This document shows positions 27,525-37,754 of a stretch of DNA of 64,000 nucleotides, in pieces. The notes under the pieces were generated by a model. The model saw only the letters and a program-made list of their open reading frames with translations. It had not been told where the DNA came from and made no database searches. A program made the position numbers and the translations under genes. Origin of the DNA: Streptomyces zingiberis (lineage in GTDB: Bacteria > Actinomycetota > Actinomycetes > Streptomycetales > Streptomycetaceae); contig NZ_JAATEN010000008.1 of NCBI RefSeq assembly GCF_012034935.1, positions 235,271-299,270 of the forward strand. The letters are read 5' to 3'. The number at the start of each line of letters is the position of its first letter. Position 1 is the stretch's first letter.

Positions 27525-28787
27525 GTGAGCACCTTCAGGGCCCCCAAGGGCACGTACGACCTCATCCCGCCGGACTCCGCCGCCTACCTCGCGGTGCGGG
27601 AGGCGATCTCCGCACCGCTGCGGCGGTCCGGCTACGGCTATGTCGAGACCCCCGGTTTCGAGCACGTCGAGCTGTTCTCCCGCGGTGTCGGGGAGTCCAC
27701 CGACATCGTGACCAAGGAGATGTACACCCTCACCACCCGCGGCGGTGACCGGCTCGCGCTCCGCCCCGAGGGCACCGCGTCCGTGCTCCGGGCGGCGCTG
27801 GAGGCCAGCCTGCACAAGGCCGGCAACCTCCCGGTCAAGCTCTGGTACTCCGGCTCCTACTACCGCTACGAGCGCCCGCAGGCCGGCCGCTACCGGCACT
27901 TCTCCCAGGTCGGGGCCGAGGCCATCGGCGCTGAGGACCCGGCCCTGGACGCCGAGCTGATCGTCCTGGCCGCGGACGCCTACCGGTCGCTGGGGCTGCG
28001 GGACGTCCGGCTGCTGCTGAACTCCCTGGGGGACCAGGAGTGCCGCCCCGGCTACCGCGCCGTCCTCCAGGACTTCCTCCGCGGGCTGGACCTCGACGAG
28101 GAGACGCTCCGCCGCGTCGAGATCAACCCGCTGAGGGTGCTGGACGACAAGCGGGAGGCGGTGCGGAAGCAACTCGCCGGGGCGCCGATGATGCGCGACC
28201 ACCTGTGCGAGGCGTGCAAGAGCTTCCACGAGCGGGTGCGCGATCTGCTCACCGCCGCGGGCGTCGCCTTCGAGGACGACCCGCGGCTGGTGCGCGGCCT
28301 GGACTACTACACGCGCACCACTTTCGAGTTCGTCCACGACGGGCTGGGCGCCCAGTCCGCCGTCGGCGGCGGCGGGCGCTACGACGGGCTCTCCGAGATG
28401 ATCGGCGGCCCCGCGCTGCCCTCCGTCGGCTGGGCGCTCGGGGTGGACCGCACGGTCCTCGCGCTGGAGGCCGAGGGCGTCACGCTCGACCTGCCGGCGG
28501 CCACCGAGGTCTACGCCGTGCCGCTGGGCGAGGAGGCGCGGGACCTGCTGTTCGGCGCCGTCACCGCGCTGCGCCGGGCCGGCGTCGCGGCCGACCTCTC
28601 CTACGGCGGGCGCGGCCTGAAGGGGGCGATGAAGTCGGCCAACCGCAGCGGGGCCCGTCTCGCCCTCGTCGCGGGGGAGCGTGACCTGGCCGAGGGCGTG
28701 GTCCAGCTCAAGGACCTGGAGAGCGGCGAGCAGCGGGCCGTGCCCGCCGACGGGATCACCGCGGCCGTGCGGGAGGCGCTCGGCTGA
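27525..28787 (+). CDS. hisS: Histidine--tRNA ligase
   Basis: Class II synthetase of 420 residues. The N-terminus ([15 protein letters not shown]), motif 2 ([18 protein letters not shown]), the histidine-specific motif [15 protein letters not shown] and motif 3 near GWALGVDR are all present, as is the C-terminal anticodon domain. GTG 27525 is 12 bases after the upstream gene. A strong hairpin follows at 28827. Confidence 0.97.
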   Translation: MSTFRAPKGTYDLIPPDSAAYLAVREAISAPLRRSGYGYVETPGFEHVELFSRGVGESTDIVTKEMYTLTTRGGDRLALRPEGTASVLRAALEASLHKAGNLPVKLWYSGSYYRYERPQAGRYRHFSQVGAEAIGAEDPALDAELIVLAADAYRSLGLRDVRLLLNSLGDQECRPGYRAVLQDFLRGLDLDEETLRRVEINPLRVLDDKREAVRKQLAGAPMMRDHLCEACKSFHERVRDLLTAAGVAFEDDPRLVRGLDYYTRTTFEFVHDGLGAQSAVGGGGRYDGLSEMIGGPALPSVGWALGVDRTVLALEAEGVTLDLPAATEVYAVPLGEEARDLLFGAVTALRRAGVAADLSYGGRGLKGAMKSANRSGARLALVAGERDLAEGVVQLKDLESGEQRAVPADGITAAVREALG

Positions 28788-28826
28788 CACGGCCCGGGCG
28801 GTGGGCGGGGCCGTCCGCCTGGCTCC

Positions 28827-28858
28827 GGGACCTGGCGCGGGCGTCCGCGTCAGGTCCC
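28827..28858 (+). terminator. Terminator after hisS
   Basis: A 14-bp stem with one G-T pair (GGGACCTGGCGCGG / CCGCGTCAGGTCCC) and a 4-base loop, 40 bases after the hisS stop. Confidence 0.7.
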
Positions 28859-28906
28859 CCGCCGTCCCCTTCCGCTCCCGTCGCGCTTCTCTCCGCCTTT
28901 CCCGCC

Positions 28907-28945
28907 GCCGTCGCCGTCCGCCGTCGCCGTCCGCCGTCGCCGTCC
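28907..28945. repeat. 13-bp tandem repeat, three exact copies
   Basis: GCCGTCGCCGTCC occurs three times in a row. A 13-bp unit does not keep a reading frame, which fits non-coding DNA. Confidence 0.8.
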
Positions 28946-29180
28946 GTCGCCGCCGGGCTCCGGTGGTGGGGCCCGGGCCGGGCCCCGAACCGGGTGGCTC
29001 TCCGGCCGGGCCGCGGCCTTATGGCCGCCGAACGCCGGGTGCGCGAGAATGTCCGGCCCGGTGTCCCCCGTCCGGTGGACCGGTCCCGTACCCGCCGTCC
29101 GGCGGAGCGGCCGGTGCCACAATGTGCGGGGCCCGTTCCGGGCACCGGCAGGGACCGACCGAAGCTACGGAAGCGGCGAG

Positions 29181-29843
29181 ATGACGATGACTGAGCTGGA
29201 CGACGCCCCCGCCGCCGGCGGGCGCGGGGAACAGGGGCCCGGCGGCGACCGCGAGGCGCTGGGCAGCGGCCGGGCCTTCGCCCTGATGCTCGTGATCACC
29301 GGGGCGGCCGGGCTCCTTGCCGCCTGGGTGATCACCCTCGACAAGTTCAAGCTCCTCGAAGCCAAGGTGGAGGGCACCACCTTCACCCCGGCTTGCAGCC
29401 TCAACCCGGTCGTCTCCTGCGGCAACATCATGGAGAGCGACCAGGCCGCCGCCTTCGGTTTCCCCAACCCCATGCTGGGCCTGGTCACCTACGGCATGGT
29501 CGTGGCCATCGGCGTGGCGCTGCTGGCCGGGGCCCGCTTCCGCCGCTGGTACTGGCTGGGCCTCAACGCCGGCACCCTCTTCGGGGTGGGCTTCTGCATG
29601 TGGCTCATGTACCAGTCGCTGTACGTCATCGGTTCGCTCTGCCTGTGGTGCAACCTCGCCTGGGTCGCCACCATCGTGATGTTCTCCTACGTCACCGTGC
29701 ACAACGTCCGGAACCGGATCATCCCTGCCCCCGACGGGCTGCGGCGGGCGCTGGCGGAGTTCCACTGGGTGGTGCCGGTGGTCTGGATCGGCGCCATCGG
29801 CATGCTGATCCTGACCCGCTGGTGGGATTTCTGGACGAGCTGA
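29181..29843 (+). CDS. Vitamin K epoxide reductase (VKOR) family membrane protein
   Basis: A 220-residue membrane protein with about four to five helices. The redox residues of the VKOR family are present: loop cysteines C72 and C80 and the active-site CLWC pair C154/C157. In bacteria VKOR takes the place of DsbB: it re-oxidises a DsbA-like thiol oxidase in the envelope and passes electrons to menaquinone. No DsbA-like partner is fused or adjacent here. The ATG at 29181 follows GGAAGCGGCGAG; an extended frame to 29049 has no ribosome site. The first 30 residues are a disordered acidic/Gly lead. Confidence 0.92.
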   Translation: MTMTELDDAPAAGGRGEQGPGGDREALGSGRAFALMLVITGAAGLLAAWVITLDKFKLLEAKVEGTTFTPACSLNPVVSCGNIMESDQAAAFGFPNPMLGLVTYGMVVAIGVALLAGARFRRWYWLGLNAGTLFGVGFCMWLMYQSLYVIGSLCLWCNLAWVATIVMFSYVTVHNVRNRIIPAPDGLRRALAEFHWVVPVVWIGAIGMLILTRWWDFWTS

Positions 29844-30013
29844 GCGGCCCGGCGCGGCGCCCGCCGCCCACCCCACGCCGGGGAGCCGCGGCGGGCCGGC
29901 TCGCCGCCGAGGGGGCCGATGGGGCCGAGGTGGGCCCCGACGGCGTCGGCGCACCGGCCGGGCCCCGCGCACCGGCCGGGCCCCGCGCGCGGCCGGGTGC
30001 CGCCGGGGTGCCG

Positions 30014-30019
30014 TAGGGT
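30014..30019 (+). promoter_or_regulatory. -10 element just before rarA
   Basis: TAGGGT ends eight bases before the rarA GTG, so the rarA message would have almost no leader. A short GGGAG lies between and could also act as a ribosome site on a longer transcript. Confidence 0.4.
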
Positions 30020-30027
30020 CGGGAGCC

Positions 30028-31542
30028 GTGGAACCCGACCTGTTCACCGCCGCCGCCGAGGACCGCCGGAGCAAGGACCCGGCGAGCAGTCCGCTCGCGG
30101 TGCGGATGCGCCCCCGGACCCTGGACGAAGTCGTCGGCCAGCAGCATCTGCTGCGGCCGGGATCCCCGCTGCGCCGCCTCGTCGGTGAGGGAGCGGGCGG
30201 CCCCGCGGGCCCGTCGTCGGTGATCCTCTGGGGCCCGCCCGGCACGGGCAAGACCACCCTCGCCCATATCGTCAGCCGCGCCACGGACCAGCGGTTCGTG
30301 GAACTCTCCGCGATCACCGCGGGCGTCAAGGAGGTGCGGACGGTCATCGACGGCGCCCGCCGCGCCTCCGGCGGGTACGGCCGCGAGACCGTGCTCTTCC
30401 TCGACGAGATCCACCGGTTCTCCAAGGCCCAGCAGGACTCGCTGCTGCCGGCCGTGGAGAACCGCTGGGTCACGCTCATCGCCGCCACCACCGAGAACCC
30501 CTACTTCTCGGTGATCTCCCCGCTCCTCTCCCGCTCCTTGCTGCTGACCCTGGAGCCGCTCACCGAGGCCGGACTGCGGGACCTGCTGCGCCGGGCCGTG
30601 ACCGACGAGCGGGGCCTCGGCGGCGCGGTCACCCTCCCCGAGGCCGCCGAGGACCACCTGCTGCGCATCGCCGGCGGTGACGCGCGGCGCGCGCTGACGG
30701 CGCTGGAGGCGGGCGCCGCCTCGGCCCTGGCCCAGGGCGAGCCGGAGATCACCCTCCGGGCGCTGGAGGAGGCCGTGGACCGGGCGGCGGTGACCTACGA
30801 CCGCGACGGCGACCAGCACTACGACGTCGCCAGCGCCCTGATCAAATCCATCCGCGGCTCGGACGCGGACGCGGCGCTGCACTACCTCGCGCGGATGATC
30901 GAGGCGGGGGAGGACCCGCGGTTCATCGCCCGGCGGCTGATGATCTCCGCCAGCGAGGACATCGGCCTCGCCGATCCCACCGCCCTGCAAACGGCGGTGG
31001 CGGCGGCCCAGGCCGTCGCGCTGATCGGCTTCCCGGAGGCCCGGATCACCCTGGGGCAGGCCGTGATCGCGCTCGCCCTCGCACCCAAGTCCAACGCCGC
31101 CTACCTGGCGGTCGACGCCGCGCTCGCCGACGTCCGGGCCGGGCTCGCCGGCCCCGTGCCACCGCATCTGCGCGACAGCCACTACCAGGGCGCGCGGGCC
31201 CTCGGCCACGCCGAGGGATACGTCTACCCGCACGACCTCCCCGGGGGCGTCGCGGCCCAGCAGTACGCGCCCGACGCCGTGCACGGCAAGCGGTACTACG
31301 AGCCGACCCGCTACGGGGCGGAGGCCCGCTACGCGGAGGTCGCCGAGCGGGTCCGGGCCCGGCTGCGCGGTGAGGCACCGCCCCGTCCGCCGGAACGGCC
31401 CGCCCCCGCCCCGTCCGCCGCGCCGTCCCGGCCGGCGGGGGAGGAGCGCGGCGAGGCGGCCGGGGAGGGTACGGCCGGGCCTGCCGCCGCTCCCGGAGGA
31501 ACGGACCGGCCCACGGACGGCGTCGAGGGGGACGCGGACTGA
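30028..31542 (+). CDS. rarA: Replication-associated recombination AAA+ ATPase RarA (MgsA)
   Basis: AAA+ protein of 504 residues that acts at stalled replication forks. Walker A GPPGTGKT (69-76), Walker B FLDEIHRF and the start of the fold ([20 protein letters not shown]) match RarA. The C-terminal oligomerisation region with [16 protein letters not shown] is diagnostic. The final 70 residues are Pro/Ala/Gly-rich and probably disordered. It converges with the DUF2470 gene. Confidence 0.93.
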   Translation: MEPDLFTAAAEDRRSKDPASSPLAVRMRPRTLDEVVGQQHLLRPGSPLRRLVGEGAGGPAGPSSVILWGPPGTGKTTLAHIVSRATDQRFVELSAITAGVKEVRTVIDGARRASGGYGRETVLFLDEIHRFSKAQQDSLLPAVENRWVTLIAATTENPYFSVISPLLSRSLLLTLEPLTEAGLRDLLRRAVTDERGLGGAVTLPEAAEDHLLRIAGGDARRALTALEAGAASALAQGEPEITLRALEEAVDRAAVTYDRDGDQHYDVASALIKSIRGSDADAALHYLARMIEAGEDPRFIARRLMISASEDIGLADPTALQTAVAAAQAVALIGFPEARITLGQAVIALALAPKSNAAYLAVDAALADVRAGLAGPVPPHLRDSHYQGARALGHAEGYVYPHDLPGGVAAQQYAPDAVHGKRYYEPTRYGAEARYAEVAERVRARLRGEAPPRPPERPAPAPSAAPSRPAGEERGEAAGEGTAGPAAAPGGTDRPTDGVEGDAD

Positions 31543-31730
31543 CGGCGGCGGCCGTGGGAGCGGCGGGCCCGGCCGGTGAGGCCGGGCAGGCCGGCGCCGG
31601 GGCCCGGGACCTCCGGGCGCGCCGGCCGGGACCGGACCTCCCTCTTCGTCCTGGGTCCTCCCGGCCTCCGGATCCCTCCGGGCCGCCGCTCCCGGCAGCC
31701 GTCGACGGGCCGCCTCCCGCCCGCAGTTCC

Positions 31731-31770
31731 CGCCCGGCCTTCCCCCGCCCGGCCTTCCCCCGCCCGGCCC
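31731..31770. repeat. 15-bp tandem repeat between rarA and the DUF2470 gene
   Basis: CGCCCGGCCTTCCCC occurs twice exactly and once partly, in the 256-base gap between two convergent genes. Confidence 0.7.
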
Positions 31771-31798
31771 CTCCGCCGTCCCGCACCGGGCGCGCCGG

Positions 31799-32683
31799 TC
31801 AGTCCCGCTCGGCGGCCTCGAACAGCAGGCGGAGCGCGCGGCTGAGTTCTGTGACGTCCCTCACCGGTTCGGGGAAGTCGAACCGCACGTCGGCCACCCT
31901 CGCCCTGCCCTCGGTGAAGCGGACGCGGAGCCCCGCCCGGTCCAGCGCGAGCGGCACCACCCGCCCGCGCTCCCCGCAGAGCGCTCCCGCCGGGCCGTCG
32001 AGCAGCCCGCACAGGGAGCGCAGCTCGGCGTCGTGCGCGGAGGCCAGGTGCTGCAGGACGTCCCCCTCATGACCTGCGACGGGATCGGGCCGGGCGGCCG
32101 CGAAGGCGTCCGGCTCCACCGGCTCGGCGCCCCACAGGTCGTCCACCGCGGCCTCGCCCACCTCCAGCCGCAGCACCTCGCGCGGCCCGCCGTCCGGGGC
32201 CGCGCCGCCGCCCGGGGCGAACACGGCGTCCGGGTCCCGGCGCCCGAAGTGGGCCAGGGCGACGGCGCGGTCCGGGCCCCGGAGCGGGGTCAGCCAGCCG
32301 CCGAGCCACGCCCGCCCCCGGATACGATGGGGGACGGCGACCGGAGCCACGTCCGTGATCTCGATCAGGGCGGTCAGCTCGTCGTCCTGGGCCCGGGCCG
32401 CGGCGCGCGCCGCGGGGGAGTCCCCGGGCACCAGCAGAAGGACGTCGCCGTCCACCGTGACGGCGCGTGCCAGGGGCGCCGTGGCGCCCCGTCCGCCGGC
32501 GGCCGTGCCGGGAATGTCCAGCACGGCCGAGGCGTTCGACTCCGCGAGGGTACGTACCCGCTCGGCGGCCTCCGGCCGCCGGGCGTCTTCCCAGGGGCGC
32601 GGCTGACCCGCCGGCCCGGTACCGGACGTCACCGTTTCCGCGGGATGTCCATGACCGGGGACGGGGCTCCCAGGTCGAATCAT
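31799..32683 (-). CDS. DUF2470/PNPOx-like (HugZ-type) protein, likely iron-regulated
   Basis: A 294-residue protein. The N-terminal half has the pattern of a flavin/heme-binding split barrel (VDGDVLLLVPGDSP and LIEITDVAPV), and the C-terminal part is a DUF2470 domain (about 200-290, with HLASAHDAELRSLC and a terminal FDFPEPV strand). This architecture is that of HugZ-like heme oxygenases and of heme-utilisation proteins, though the heme ligand cannot be confirmed by eye. The ATG at 32683 has GGAGGTG, an excellent ribosome site. An iron box lies only 15 bases upstream of the start, so DmdR/IdeR should repress the gene when iron is plentiful. Heme use under iron starvation is the inferred role. 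Confidence 0.82.
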   Translation of the reverse strand: MIRPGSPVPGHGHPAETVTSGTGPAGQPRPWEDARRPEAAERVRTLAESNASAVLDIPGTAAGGRGATAPLARAVTVDGDVLLLVPGDSPAARAAARAQDDELTALIEITDVAPVAVPHRIRGRAWLGGWLTPLRGPDRAVALAHFGRRDPDAVFAPGGGAAPDGGPREVLRLEVGEAAVDDLWGAEPVEPDAFAAARPDPVAGHEGDVLQHLASAHDAELRSLCGLLDGPAGALCGERGRVVPLALDRAGLRVRFTEGRARVADVRFDFPEPVRDVTELSRALRLLFEAAERD

Positions 32684-32697
32684 GCGTTCACCTCCGA

Positions 32698-32716
32698 TAA
32701 GGTAAGCCTCACCTAA
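32698..32716. promoter_or_regulatory. Iron box (DmdR1/IdeR/DtxR-type operator)
   Basis: TAAGGTAAGCCTCACCTAA matches the actinobacterial 19-bp iron box TTAGGTTAGGCTCACCTAA at 16 of 19 positions and keeps the palindromic halves. It lies in the 55-base gap between the divergent DUF2470 gene and rpsD, at the position of a promoter. The closest gene is DUF2470 (15 bases to its ATG); rpsD starts 23 bases away. Confidence 0.8.
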
Positions 32717-32738
32717 CTTACATGGAGGGTCGTTCCCC

Positions 32739-33350
32739 GTGAACCAGTCGCGTCCCAAGGTCAAGAAGTCGCGAGCGCTGGGCATCGCCCTGACGCCGAA
32801 GGCCGTCAAGTACTTCGAGTCCCGGCCCTACCCGCCGGGTGAGCACGGCCGGGGCCGCAAGCAGAACAGCGACTACAAGGTCCGGCTGCTGGAGAAGCAG
32901 CGGCTGCGCGCGCAGTACGACATCAGCGAGCGCCAGATGGTCCGCGCCTACGACCGCGCCCGCAAGGTCGAGGGCAAGACCGGCGAGGCGCTCATCATCG
33001 AGCTGGAGCGCCGGCTGGACGCGCTCGTGCTCCGCTCCGGGCTGGCGCGCACCATCTACCAGGCCCGCCAGATGGTCGTCCACGGCCACATCGAGGTCAA
33101 CGGCCGCAAGGTCGACAAGCCCTCCTTCCGGGTCCGCCCCGAGGACGTCGTGCGGGTCCGCGAGCGCAGCCGCGCCAAGGCCCCGTTCCAGGTGGCCCGT
33201 GAGGGCGGCTGGGCCGGGGAGGGCGAGACGCCGCGCTACCTGGAGGTCAACCTCCAGGCGCTGGCGTTCCGCCTGGACCGGGACCCGAACCGCAAGGAGA
33301 TCCCGGTCCTCTGCGACGAGCAGCTGGTCGTCGAGTACTACGCCCGCTGA
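32739..33350 (+). CDS. rpsD: 30S ribosomal protein S4
   Basis: Binds 16S rRNA early in 30S assembly. The 203-residue protein has the S4 RNA-binding domain ([20 protein letters not shown] then [10 protein letters not shown]). It lacks the N-terminal zinc-binding cysteines found in many S4 proteins; its only cysteine is near the C-terminus, so it is the zinc-independent form. GTG 32739 follows GGAGGG. The gene is isolated from other ribosomal genes, as in other Streptomyces. The promoter must overlap the iron box or lie within the DUF2470 gene. Confidence 0.96.
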   Translation: MNQSRPKVKKSRALGIALTPKAVKYFESRPYPPGEHGRGRKQNSDYKVRLLEKQRLRAQYDISERQMVRAYDRARKVEGKTGEALIIELERRLDALVLRSGLARTIYQARQMVVHGHIEVNGRKVDKPSFRVRPEDVVRVRERSRAKAPFQVAREGGWAGEGETPRYLEVNLQALAFRLDRDPNRKEIPVLCDEQLVVEYYAR

Positions 33351-33679
33351 CGGCCCGTCCGCGGCCCGCGCCCCGCTCTCCCGGCGGGGTGCCGTTCCGG
33401 GCCCCCTCGCCCACGGCCACGCCCCGCCGCCGACCGCGTCCTCCGACGCGAGAGGCGGCGGTCGGCGTTCCCGGACGGAACACCCGCCTCCGGCGGGCAA
33501 ATCGGGTGCGGGGCCGGGCGCGCGAGACGCTAGGCTTCTGCCAGGCCGCGCGCCGCCCCGCAGGCCCGGGGCCGCGGACCCGCCGGCCGGCGGGGCGCGG
33601 GCCGCCGGCCGCGGCCGGAGACCGCCCGGGGGAGCCCCGGGCGGGGGCGGGAAAACGTCGTCGAGGGAGCGGTGCCAAG
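33351..33679. other. Non-coding gap after rpsD
   Basis: A 329-base gap. A 10-bp inverted repeat at 33428-33437/33458-33467 may end the rpsD transcript. TAGGCT at 33531-33536 could be a -10 for the DUF948 gene, giving a leader of about 140 bases. No gene seen. Confidence 0.5.
33428..33467 (+). terminator. Possible rpsD terminator
   Basis: CGCCGACCGC pairs with GCGGTCGGCG across 20 bases that contain their own small hairpin (GCGTC/GACGC). It is moderately stable and without a U-run. Confidence 0.35.
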
Positions 33680-34114
33680 GTGTCCGGTGGAGAAGTGGCC
33701 GGGATTCTCGTAGCCGTCTTCTGGGCGATCCTGGTGGCCTTCCTCGCCGTCGTCCTGGTGCGGCTGGCCCAGGTGCTCAGAGCGGCCACCCGCCTGGTGG
33801 CGGACGTCACCGAGCAGGCGGTGCCGCTGCTGGGCGAGGCCTCCCGGACGGTGCGCTCCGCGCAGACCCAGCTCGACAAGGTCGACGCCATCGCCGCCGA
33901 CGTCCAGGAGGTCACCTCCAACGCCTCCGCGCTGTCCTCGACGGTCGCGACCACCTTCGGCGGCCCCCTGGTGAAGGTCGCCGCGTTCGGCTACGGCGTC
34001 CGCCGGGCAATCGGACGCAAGGGCGCGCCGCAGGGGCAGCGCCGCACCGTGATCGGGAGCCGCACGGTGCCCCGGGCCCGCCGCGGCCGGGGCGAGGGCC
34101 GAGGAAAGGGCTGA
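33680..34114 (+). CDS. DUF948 membrane protein
   Basis: A 144-residue protein with one N-terminal membrane helix (about residues 5-29) and a helical, heptad-like region typical of DUF948, ending in a basic tail. The role of the family is unknown; some members are general stress proteins. GTG 33680 is preceded by GGGAG; the open frame extends 97 codons upstream but that part is Arg/Pro-rich. It stands seven bases before the next small gene and upstream of alaS; this trio is conserved in Streptomyces as I remember it. Confidence 0.82.
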   Translation: MSGGEVAGILVAVFWAILVAFLAVVLVRLAQVLRAATRLVADVTEQAVPLLGEASRTVRSAQTQLDKVDAIAADVQEVTSNASALSSTVATTFGGPLVKVAAFGYGVRRAIGRKGAPQGQRRTVIGSRTVPRARRGRGEGRGKG

Positions 34115-34121
34115 GACGCCG

Positions 34122-34439
34122 ATGTTCCGCCGTACGTTCTGGTTCACCGCGGGCGCCGTCACGGGCGTGTGGGCGACCACCAAGGTCAACCGCAAGCTCC
34201 GCCGGCTCACCCCGGAGAGCCTGGCGGCCCAGGCCGCCGGCAAGGCCGTCGAGGCCGGCCACCGCCTCAAGGACTTCGCCGTCGAGATCAAGGCCGGCAT
34301 GGCGCAGCGCGAGCGGGAACTCAACGACGCCCTGGGCGTCACCGGGCCTGGCTCCACCGCCTTGCACCTGCCCCCGCCCGCGCGGCGCCCCGCCGTGCCG
34401 GGCCCGACCCACCCGATCGACCGGAATGAGGACCACTGA
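34122..34439 (+). CDS. Small hypothetical protein (DUF6167-like) before alaS
   Basis: A 105-residue protein with a short hydrophobic N-terminus ([19 protein letters not shown]), a basic helical middle and a Pro-rich tail. The pattern fits the small actinobacterial family found between the DUF948 gene and alaS; no function is known. ATG 34122 is seven bases after the upstream stop, and its own stop overlaps the alaS ATG as TGATG, which suggests coupled translation. Confidence 0.8.
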   Translation: MFRRTFWFTAGAVTGVWATTKVNRKLRRLTPESLAAQAAGKAVEAGHRLKDFAVEIKAGMAQRERELNDALGVTGPGSTALHLPPPARRPAVPGPTHPIDRNEDH

Positions 34440-37114
34440 TGGAGTCGGCTGAAATCCGCCGCCGCTGGCTGCGCTTCTTCGAGGAGCGGGGGCACACCGT
34501 CGTGCCGTCGGCGTCGCTGATCGCGGACGACCCGACGCTGCTGCTGGTCCCCGCCGGCATGGTGCCCTTCAAGCCGTACTTCCTCGGTGAGGTCACCCCG
34601 CCCTACCCGCGCGCCACCAGCGTCCAGAAGTGCGTCCGCACCCCGGACATCGAAGAGGTCGGCAAGACCACCCGGCACGGCACGTTCTTCCAGATGTGCG
34701 GCAACTTCTCCTTCGGCGACTATTTCAAGGAAGGCGCCGCGAAGTTCGCCTGGGAACTGCTCACCACCCCCGTCGCGGACGGCGGTTACGGGCTGGACCC
34801 GGAGCGGCTGTGGATCACGGTCTACCAGGAGGACGACGAGGCCGAGCGCATCTGGCGCGAGGTCGTCGGGGTCCCCGCCGAGCGGATCCAGCGGCTGGGC
34901 ATGGAGGAGAACTACTGGTCCATGGGCGTCCCCGGACCCTGCGGACCCTGCTCCGAGATCAACTACGACCGGGGCCCGGAGTTCGGGCCCGAGGGCGGCC
35001 CGGCCGTCAACGACGAGCGCTACGTGGAGATCTGGAATCTGGTCTTCATGCAGTACGAGCGCGGCCCGGGCGGCCCCGGCGGCAAGACGGACTTCCCCGT
35101 CCTCGGCGAGCTGCCCAGCAAGAACATCGACACCGGCCTCGGTCTGGAGCGGCTGGCGATGATCCTTCAGGGCGTCCGCAACATGTACGAGACGGACACC
35201 CTCCGCGTCGTCATGGACAAGGCCACCGAGCTGACCGGCGTCCGCTACGGCGCCGCCGAGGACACGGACGTCTCGCTGCGCGTGGTCGCCGACCACCTGC
35301 GCACCTCCGTGATGCTGATCGGCGACGGCGTCACCCCCGGCAACGAGGGCCGCGGCTACGTCCTGCGCCGCATCATGCGCCGCGCCATCCGCAACATGCG
35401 GCTGCTGGGCGCCACCGGCCCCGTCGTCGGCGAACTGGTCGGCACCGTGGTCAGGACCATGGGTGAGCAGTACCCGGAGCTGATCACCGACCGCAAGCGC
35501 ATCGAGACGGTCGCGCTCGCCGAGGAGGCCGCCTTCCTCAAGACCCTCCGCTCCGGCACCACCATCCTCGACAACGCCGTCACCGAGACCAAGGAGTCCG
35601 GGGCGAGCGTCCTCCCCGGCGACAAGGCCTTCCTGCTCCACGACACCTGGGGCTTCCCCATCGACCTCACCCTGGAGATGGCCGCCGAACAGGGCCTCTC
35701 GGTGGACGAGGACGGCTTCCGCCGGTTGATGAAGGAACAGCGGGAACGCGCCAAGGCGGACGCCCGCGCCAAGAAGACCGGGCACGCCGATGTTTCCGCC
35801 TACCGTGAGGTCGCCGACCGCTCCGGCACCACGGACTTCACCGGCTACACCGCCACCGAGGGCGAGGCCACCGTCGTCGGCCTGCTGGTGGACGGCGTTC
35901 CCGCGCCGGCCGCGCAGGAGGGCGACGCGGTCGAGGTCGTCCTCGACCGCACCCCCTTCTACGCCGAGGGCGGCGGGCAGCAGCCCGACACCGGGCGGAT
36001 CCGGCTGGACAGCGGCGCGGTGGTCGAGGTCCGCGACGTGCAGCAGCCGGTGCCCGGCGTCACCGTGCACAAGGGCGTCGTCCAGGTCGGCGAGGTGACC
36101 GTCGGCTCCGCCGCGCTGGCCCGGATCGACGTGGTGCGCCGCCGTTCCATCGCCCGCGCCCACAGCGCCACCCACCTCACCCACCAGGCGCTGCGGGACG
36201 CCCTCGGGCCCACGGCCGCCCAGGCCGGCTCGGAGAACGCCCCCGGCCGCTTCCGCTTCGACTTCGGCTCGCCCACCGCCGTCCCCACCACGGTGCTCGG
36301 CGACGTCGAGCAGAAGATCAACGAGGTGCTGGCCCGCGAACTCGACGTCACCGCCGAGGTGATGTCGATGGAGGACGCCAGGAAACAGGGCGCCATCGCC
36401 GAGTTCGGCGAGAAGTACGGCGACCGGGTGCGTGTGGTGACCATCGGGGACTTCTCCAAGGAGCTCTGCGGCGGCACGCACGTCCACAACACCGCCCAGC
36501 TCGGTCTGGTGAAGCTGCTCGGCGAGTCCTCCATCGGCTCCGGCGTGCGCCGGGTGGAGGCCCTGGTCGGCGTGGACGCCTACCACTTCCTCGCCCGTGA
36601 GCACACCGTCGTCTCCCAGCTCACCCAGCTCGTCAAGGGGAGGCCGGAGGAGCTGCCGGAGAAGATCTCGGGGATGCTCGCGAAGCTGCGGGACGCCGAG
36701 AAGGAGATCGAGCGCTTCCGCGCCGAGAAGGTCCTCCAGGCCGCCGCCGGGCTTGCCGCCGGGGCCAAGGACGTCCGGGGCGTCGCCCTGGCCACCGGCC
36801 GGGTCCCGGACGGCACGAGCGCCGACGACCTGCGCAAGCTCGTCCTCGACGTGCGCGGCCGGATCACCGGTGGCCGGCCCGCCGTGGTGGCGCTGTTCAC
36901 CGTCGTCAAGGACCGGCCGCTGACCGTGATCGCCACCAACGAGGCCGCCCGGGAGCGGGGTGTCAAGGCCGGTGAGCTGGTCCGGGCCGCCGCCAAGACC
37001 CTCGGCGGCGGCGGTGGCGGCAAGGACGACGTCGCCCAGGGCGGCGGGCAGAACCCGGCCGCGGTGGACGAGGCCGTGGCCGCCGTCGAGCGGCTCGTCG
37101 CCGAGAAGGCGTGA
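34439..37114 (+). CDS. alaS: Alanine--tRNA ligase
   Basis: Class II synthetase of 891 residues with the full AlaRS layout: catalytic domain beginning [20 protein letters not shown], the tRNA-recognition domain, the editing domain with HSATHLTH and CGGTHVHN (zinc and catalytic residues), and the C-terminal DHHA1 domain ending in a Gly-rich GGGGGGKDD loop. ATG 34439 overlaps the upstream stop. ruvX begins on its stop codon. Confidence 0.97.
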   Translation: MESAEIRRRWLRFFEERGHTVVPSASLIADDPTLLLVPAGMVPFKPYFLGEVTPPYPRATSVQKCVRTPDIEEVGKTTRHGTFFQMCGNFSFGDYFKEGAAKFAWELLTTPVADGGYGLDPERLWITVYQEDDEAERIWREVVGVPAERIQRLGMEENYWSMGVPGPCGPCSEINYDRGPEFGPEGGPAVNDERYVEIWNLVFMQYERGPGGPGGKTDFPVLGELPSKNIDTGLGLERLAMILQGVRNMYETDTLRVVMDKATELTGVRYGAAEDTDVSLRVVADHLRTSVMLIGDGVTPGNEGRGYVLRRIMRRAIRNMRLLGATGPVVGELVGTVVRTMGEQYPELITDRKRIETVALAEEAAFLKTLRSGTTILDNAVTETKESGASVLPGDKAFLLHDTWGFPIDLTLEMAAEQGLSVDEDGFRRLMKEQRERAKADARAKKTGHADVSAYREVADRSGTTDFTGYTATEGEATVVGLLVDGVPAPAAQEGDAVEVVLDRTPFYAEGGGQQPDTGRIRLDSGAVVEVRDVQQPVPGVTVHKGVVQVGEVTVGSAALARIDVVRRRSIARAHSATHLTHQALRDALGPTAAQAGSENAPGRFRFDFGSPTAVPTTVLGDVEQKINEVLARELDVTAEVMSMEDARKQGAIAEFGEKYGDRVRVVTIGDFSKELCGGTHVHNTAQLGLVKLLGESSIGSGVRRVEALVGVDAYHFLAREHTVVSQLTQLVKGRPEELPEKISGMLAKLRDAEKEIERFRAEKVLQAAAGLAAGAKDVRGVALATGRVPDGTSADDLRKLVLDVRGRITGGRPAVVALFTVVKDRPLTVIATNEAARERGVKAGELVRAAAKTLGGGGGGKDDVAQGGGQNPAAVDEAVAAVERLVAEKA

Positions 37115-37626
37115 CGGGCCGCGGGATGACGGAGCAGCAGGGGCGGGAGCCGGAGCGGAATCTCCGCCGCGGCCGGAGGATCGCCCTGGACGTCGGGGAC
37201 GCCCGGATCGGGGTCGCCTCGTGCGACCCCGACGGGATCCTCGCCACCCCGGTGGAGACCGTGCCCGGGCGCGACGTCCCGGCCGCCCGGCGGCGGCTGG
37301 CGGCGATCGTCGCGGAGTACGAGCCGATCGAGGTCGTGGTCGGGCTGCCGCGTTCCCTGAAGGGGACGGAAGGCCCGGCCGCGGCCAAGGTCCGCGGCTT
37401 CGCGACGGAGCTGGCGCGGGTCGTGCACCCGGTCCCGGTGCGGCTGGTCGACGAGCGGATGAGTACGATCACCGCAGCACAGGGCCTGCGGGCCTCCGGC
37501 GTCGACTCCCGCAGGGGGCGCTCGGTGGTGGACCAGGCCGCGGCCGTGGTCATCCTGCAGGCCGCGCTGGAAGCGGAACGGCTCTCCGGCAGTGCTCCGG
37601 GCGAGAACGTCGAAGTGGTCATCTGA
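37111..37626 (+). CDS. ruvX: Holliday junction resolvase-like RuvX (YqgF)
   Basis: RNase H-fold nuclease of 171 residues. The family motifs are present: [12 protein letters not shown] with the first Asp, [22 protein letters not shown] and a C-terminal [10 protein letters not shown] with the last Asp. The E. coli protein processes 16S rRNA ends; a role in recombination is also proposed. The GTG at 37111 overlaps the alaS stop and has GAGAAGG upstream; the ATG at 37126 is an alternative. alaS-ruvX-mltG-aroE is a conserved run in actinobacteria. Confidence 0.93.
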   Translation: MTGRGMTEQQGREPERNLRRGRRIALDVGDARIGVASCDPDGILATPVETVPGRDVPAARRRLAAIVAEYEPIEVVVGLPRSLKGTEGPAAAKVRGFATELARVVHPVPVRLVDERMSTITAAQGLRASGVDSRRGRSVVDQAAAVVILQAALEAERLSGSAPGENVEVVI

Positions 37627-37639
37627 TCGCGATACGGTA

Positions 37640-37655
37640 ACGTTCGCCCGAACGT
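37640..37655. promoter_or_regulatory. 16-bp inverted repeat between ruvX and mltG
   Basis: ACGTTCG and CGAACGT flank two bases, 13 bases after the ruvX stop and 100 bases before mltG. It is too short for a good terminator and could be a protein-binding site. No regulator is identified. Confidence 0.3.
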
Positions 37656-37754
37656 GCGGCCGGGACACCGCCGTACGGAAACGGAATGAGGCGGACCGGC
37701 CCACTGCGCCCCCCACGCGCGCACGGGGCGCCGCCTCTCGTTGCTAGGGGATCG

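Larger units (their letters stand above)
28788..29180. other. Non-coding gap between hisS and the VKOR gene
   Basis: A 393-base gap. It contains the hisS terminator (28827-28858) and a 13-bp tandem repeat (28907-28945). The VKOR promoter should lie in the right half; CACAAT at 29118-29123 is a weak -10 candidate. No gene seen. Confidence 0.5.

Noticed and set aside
33530..36604. 1024-codon minus-strand open frame antisense to alaS
   Set aside because: Composition-driven shadow of alaS; it crosses four plus-strand genes and has no recognisable domain.
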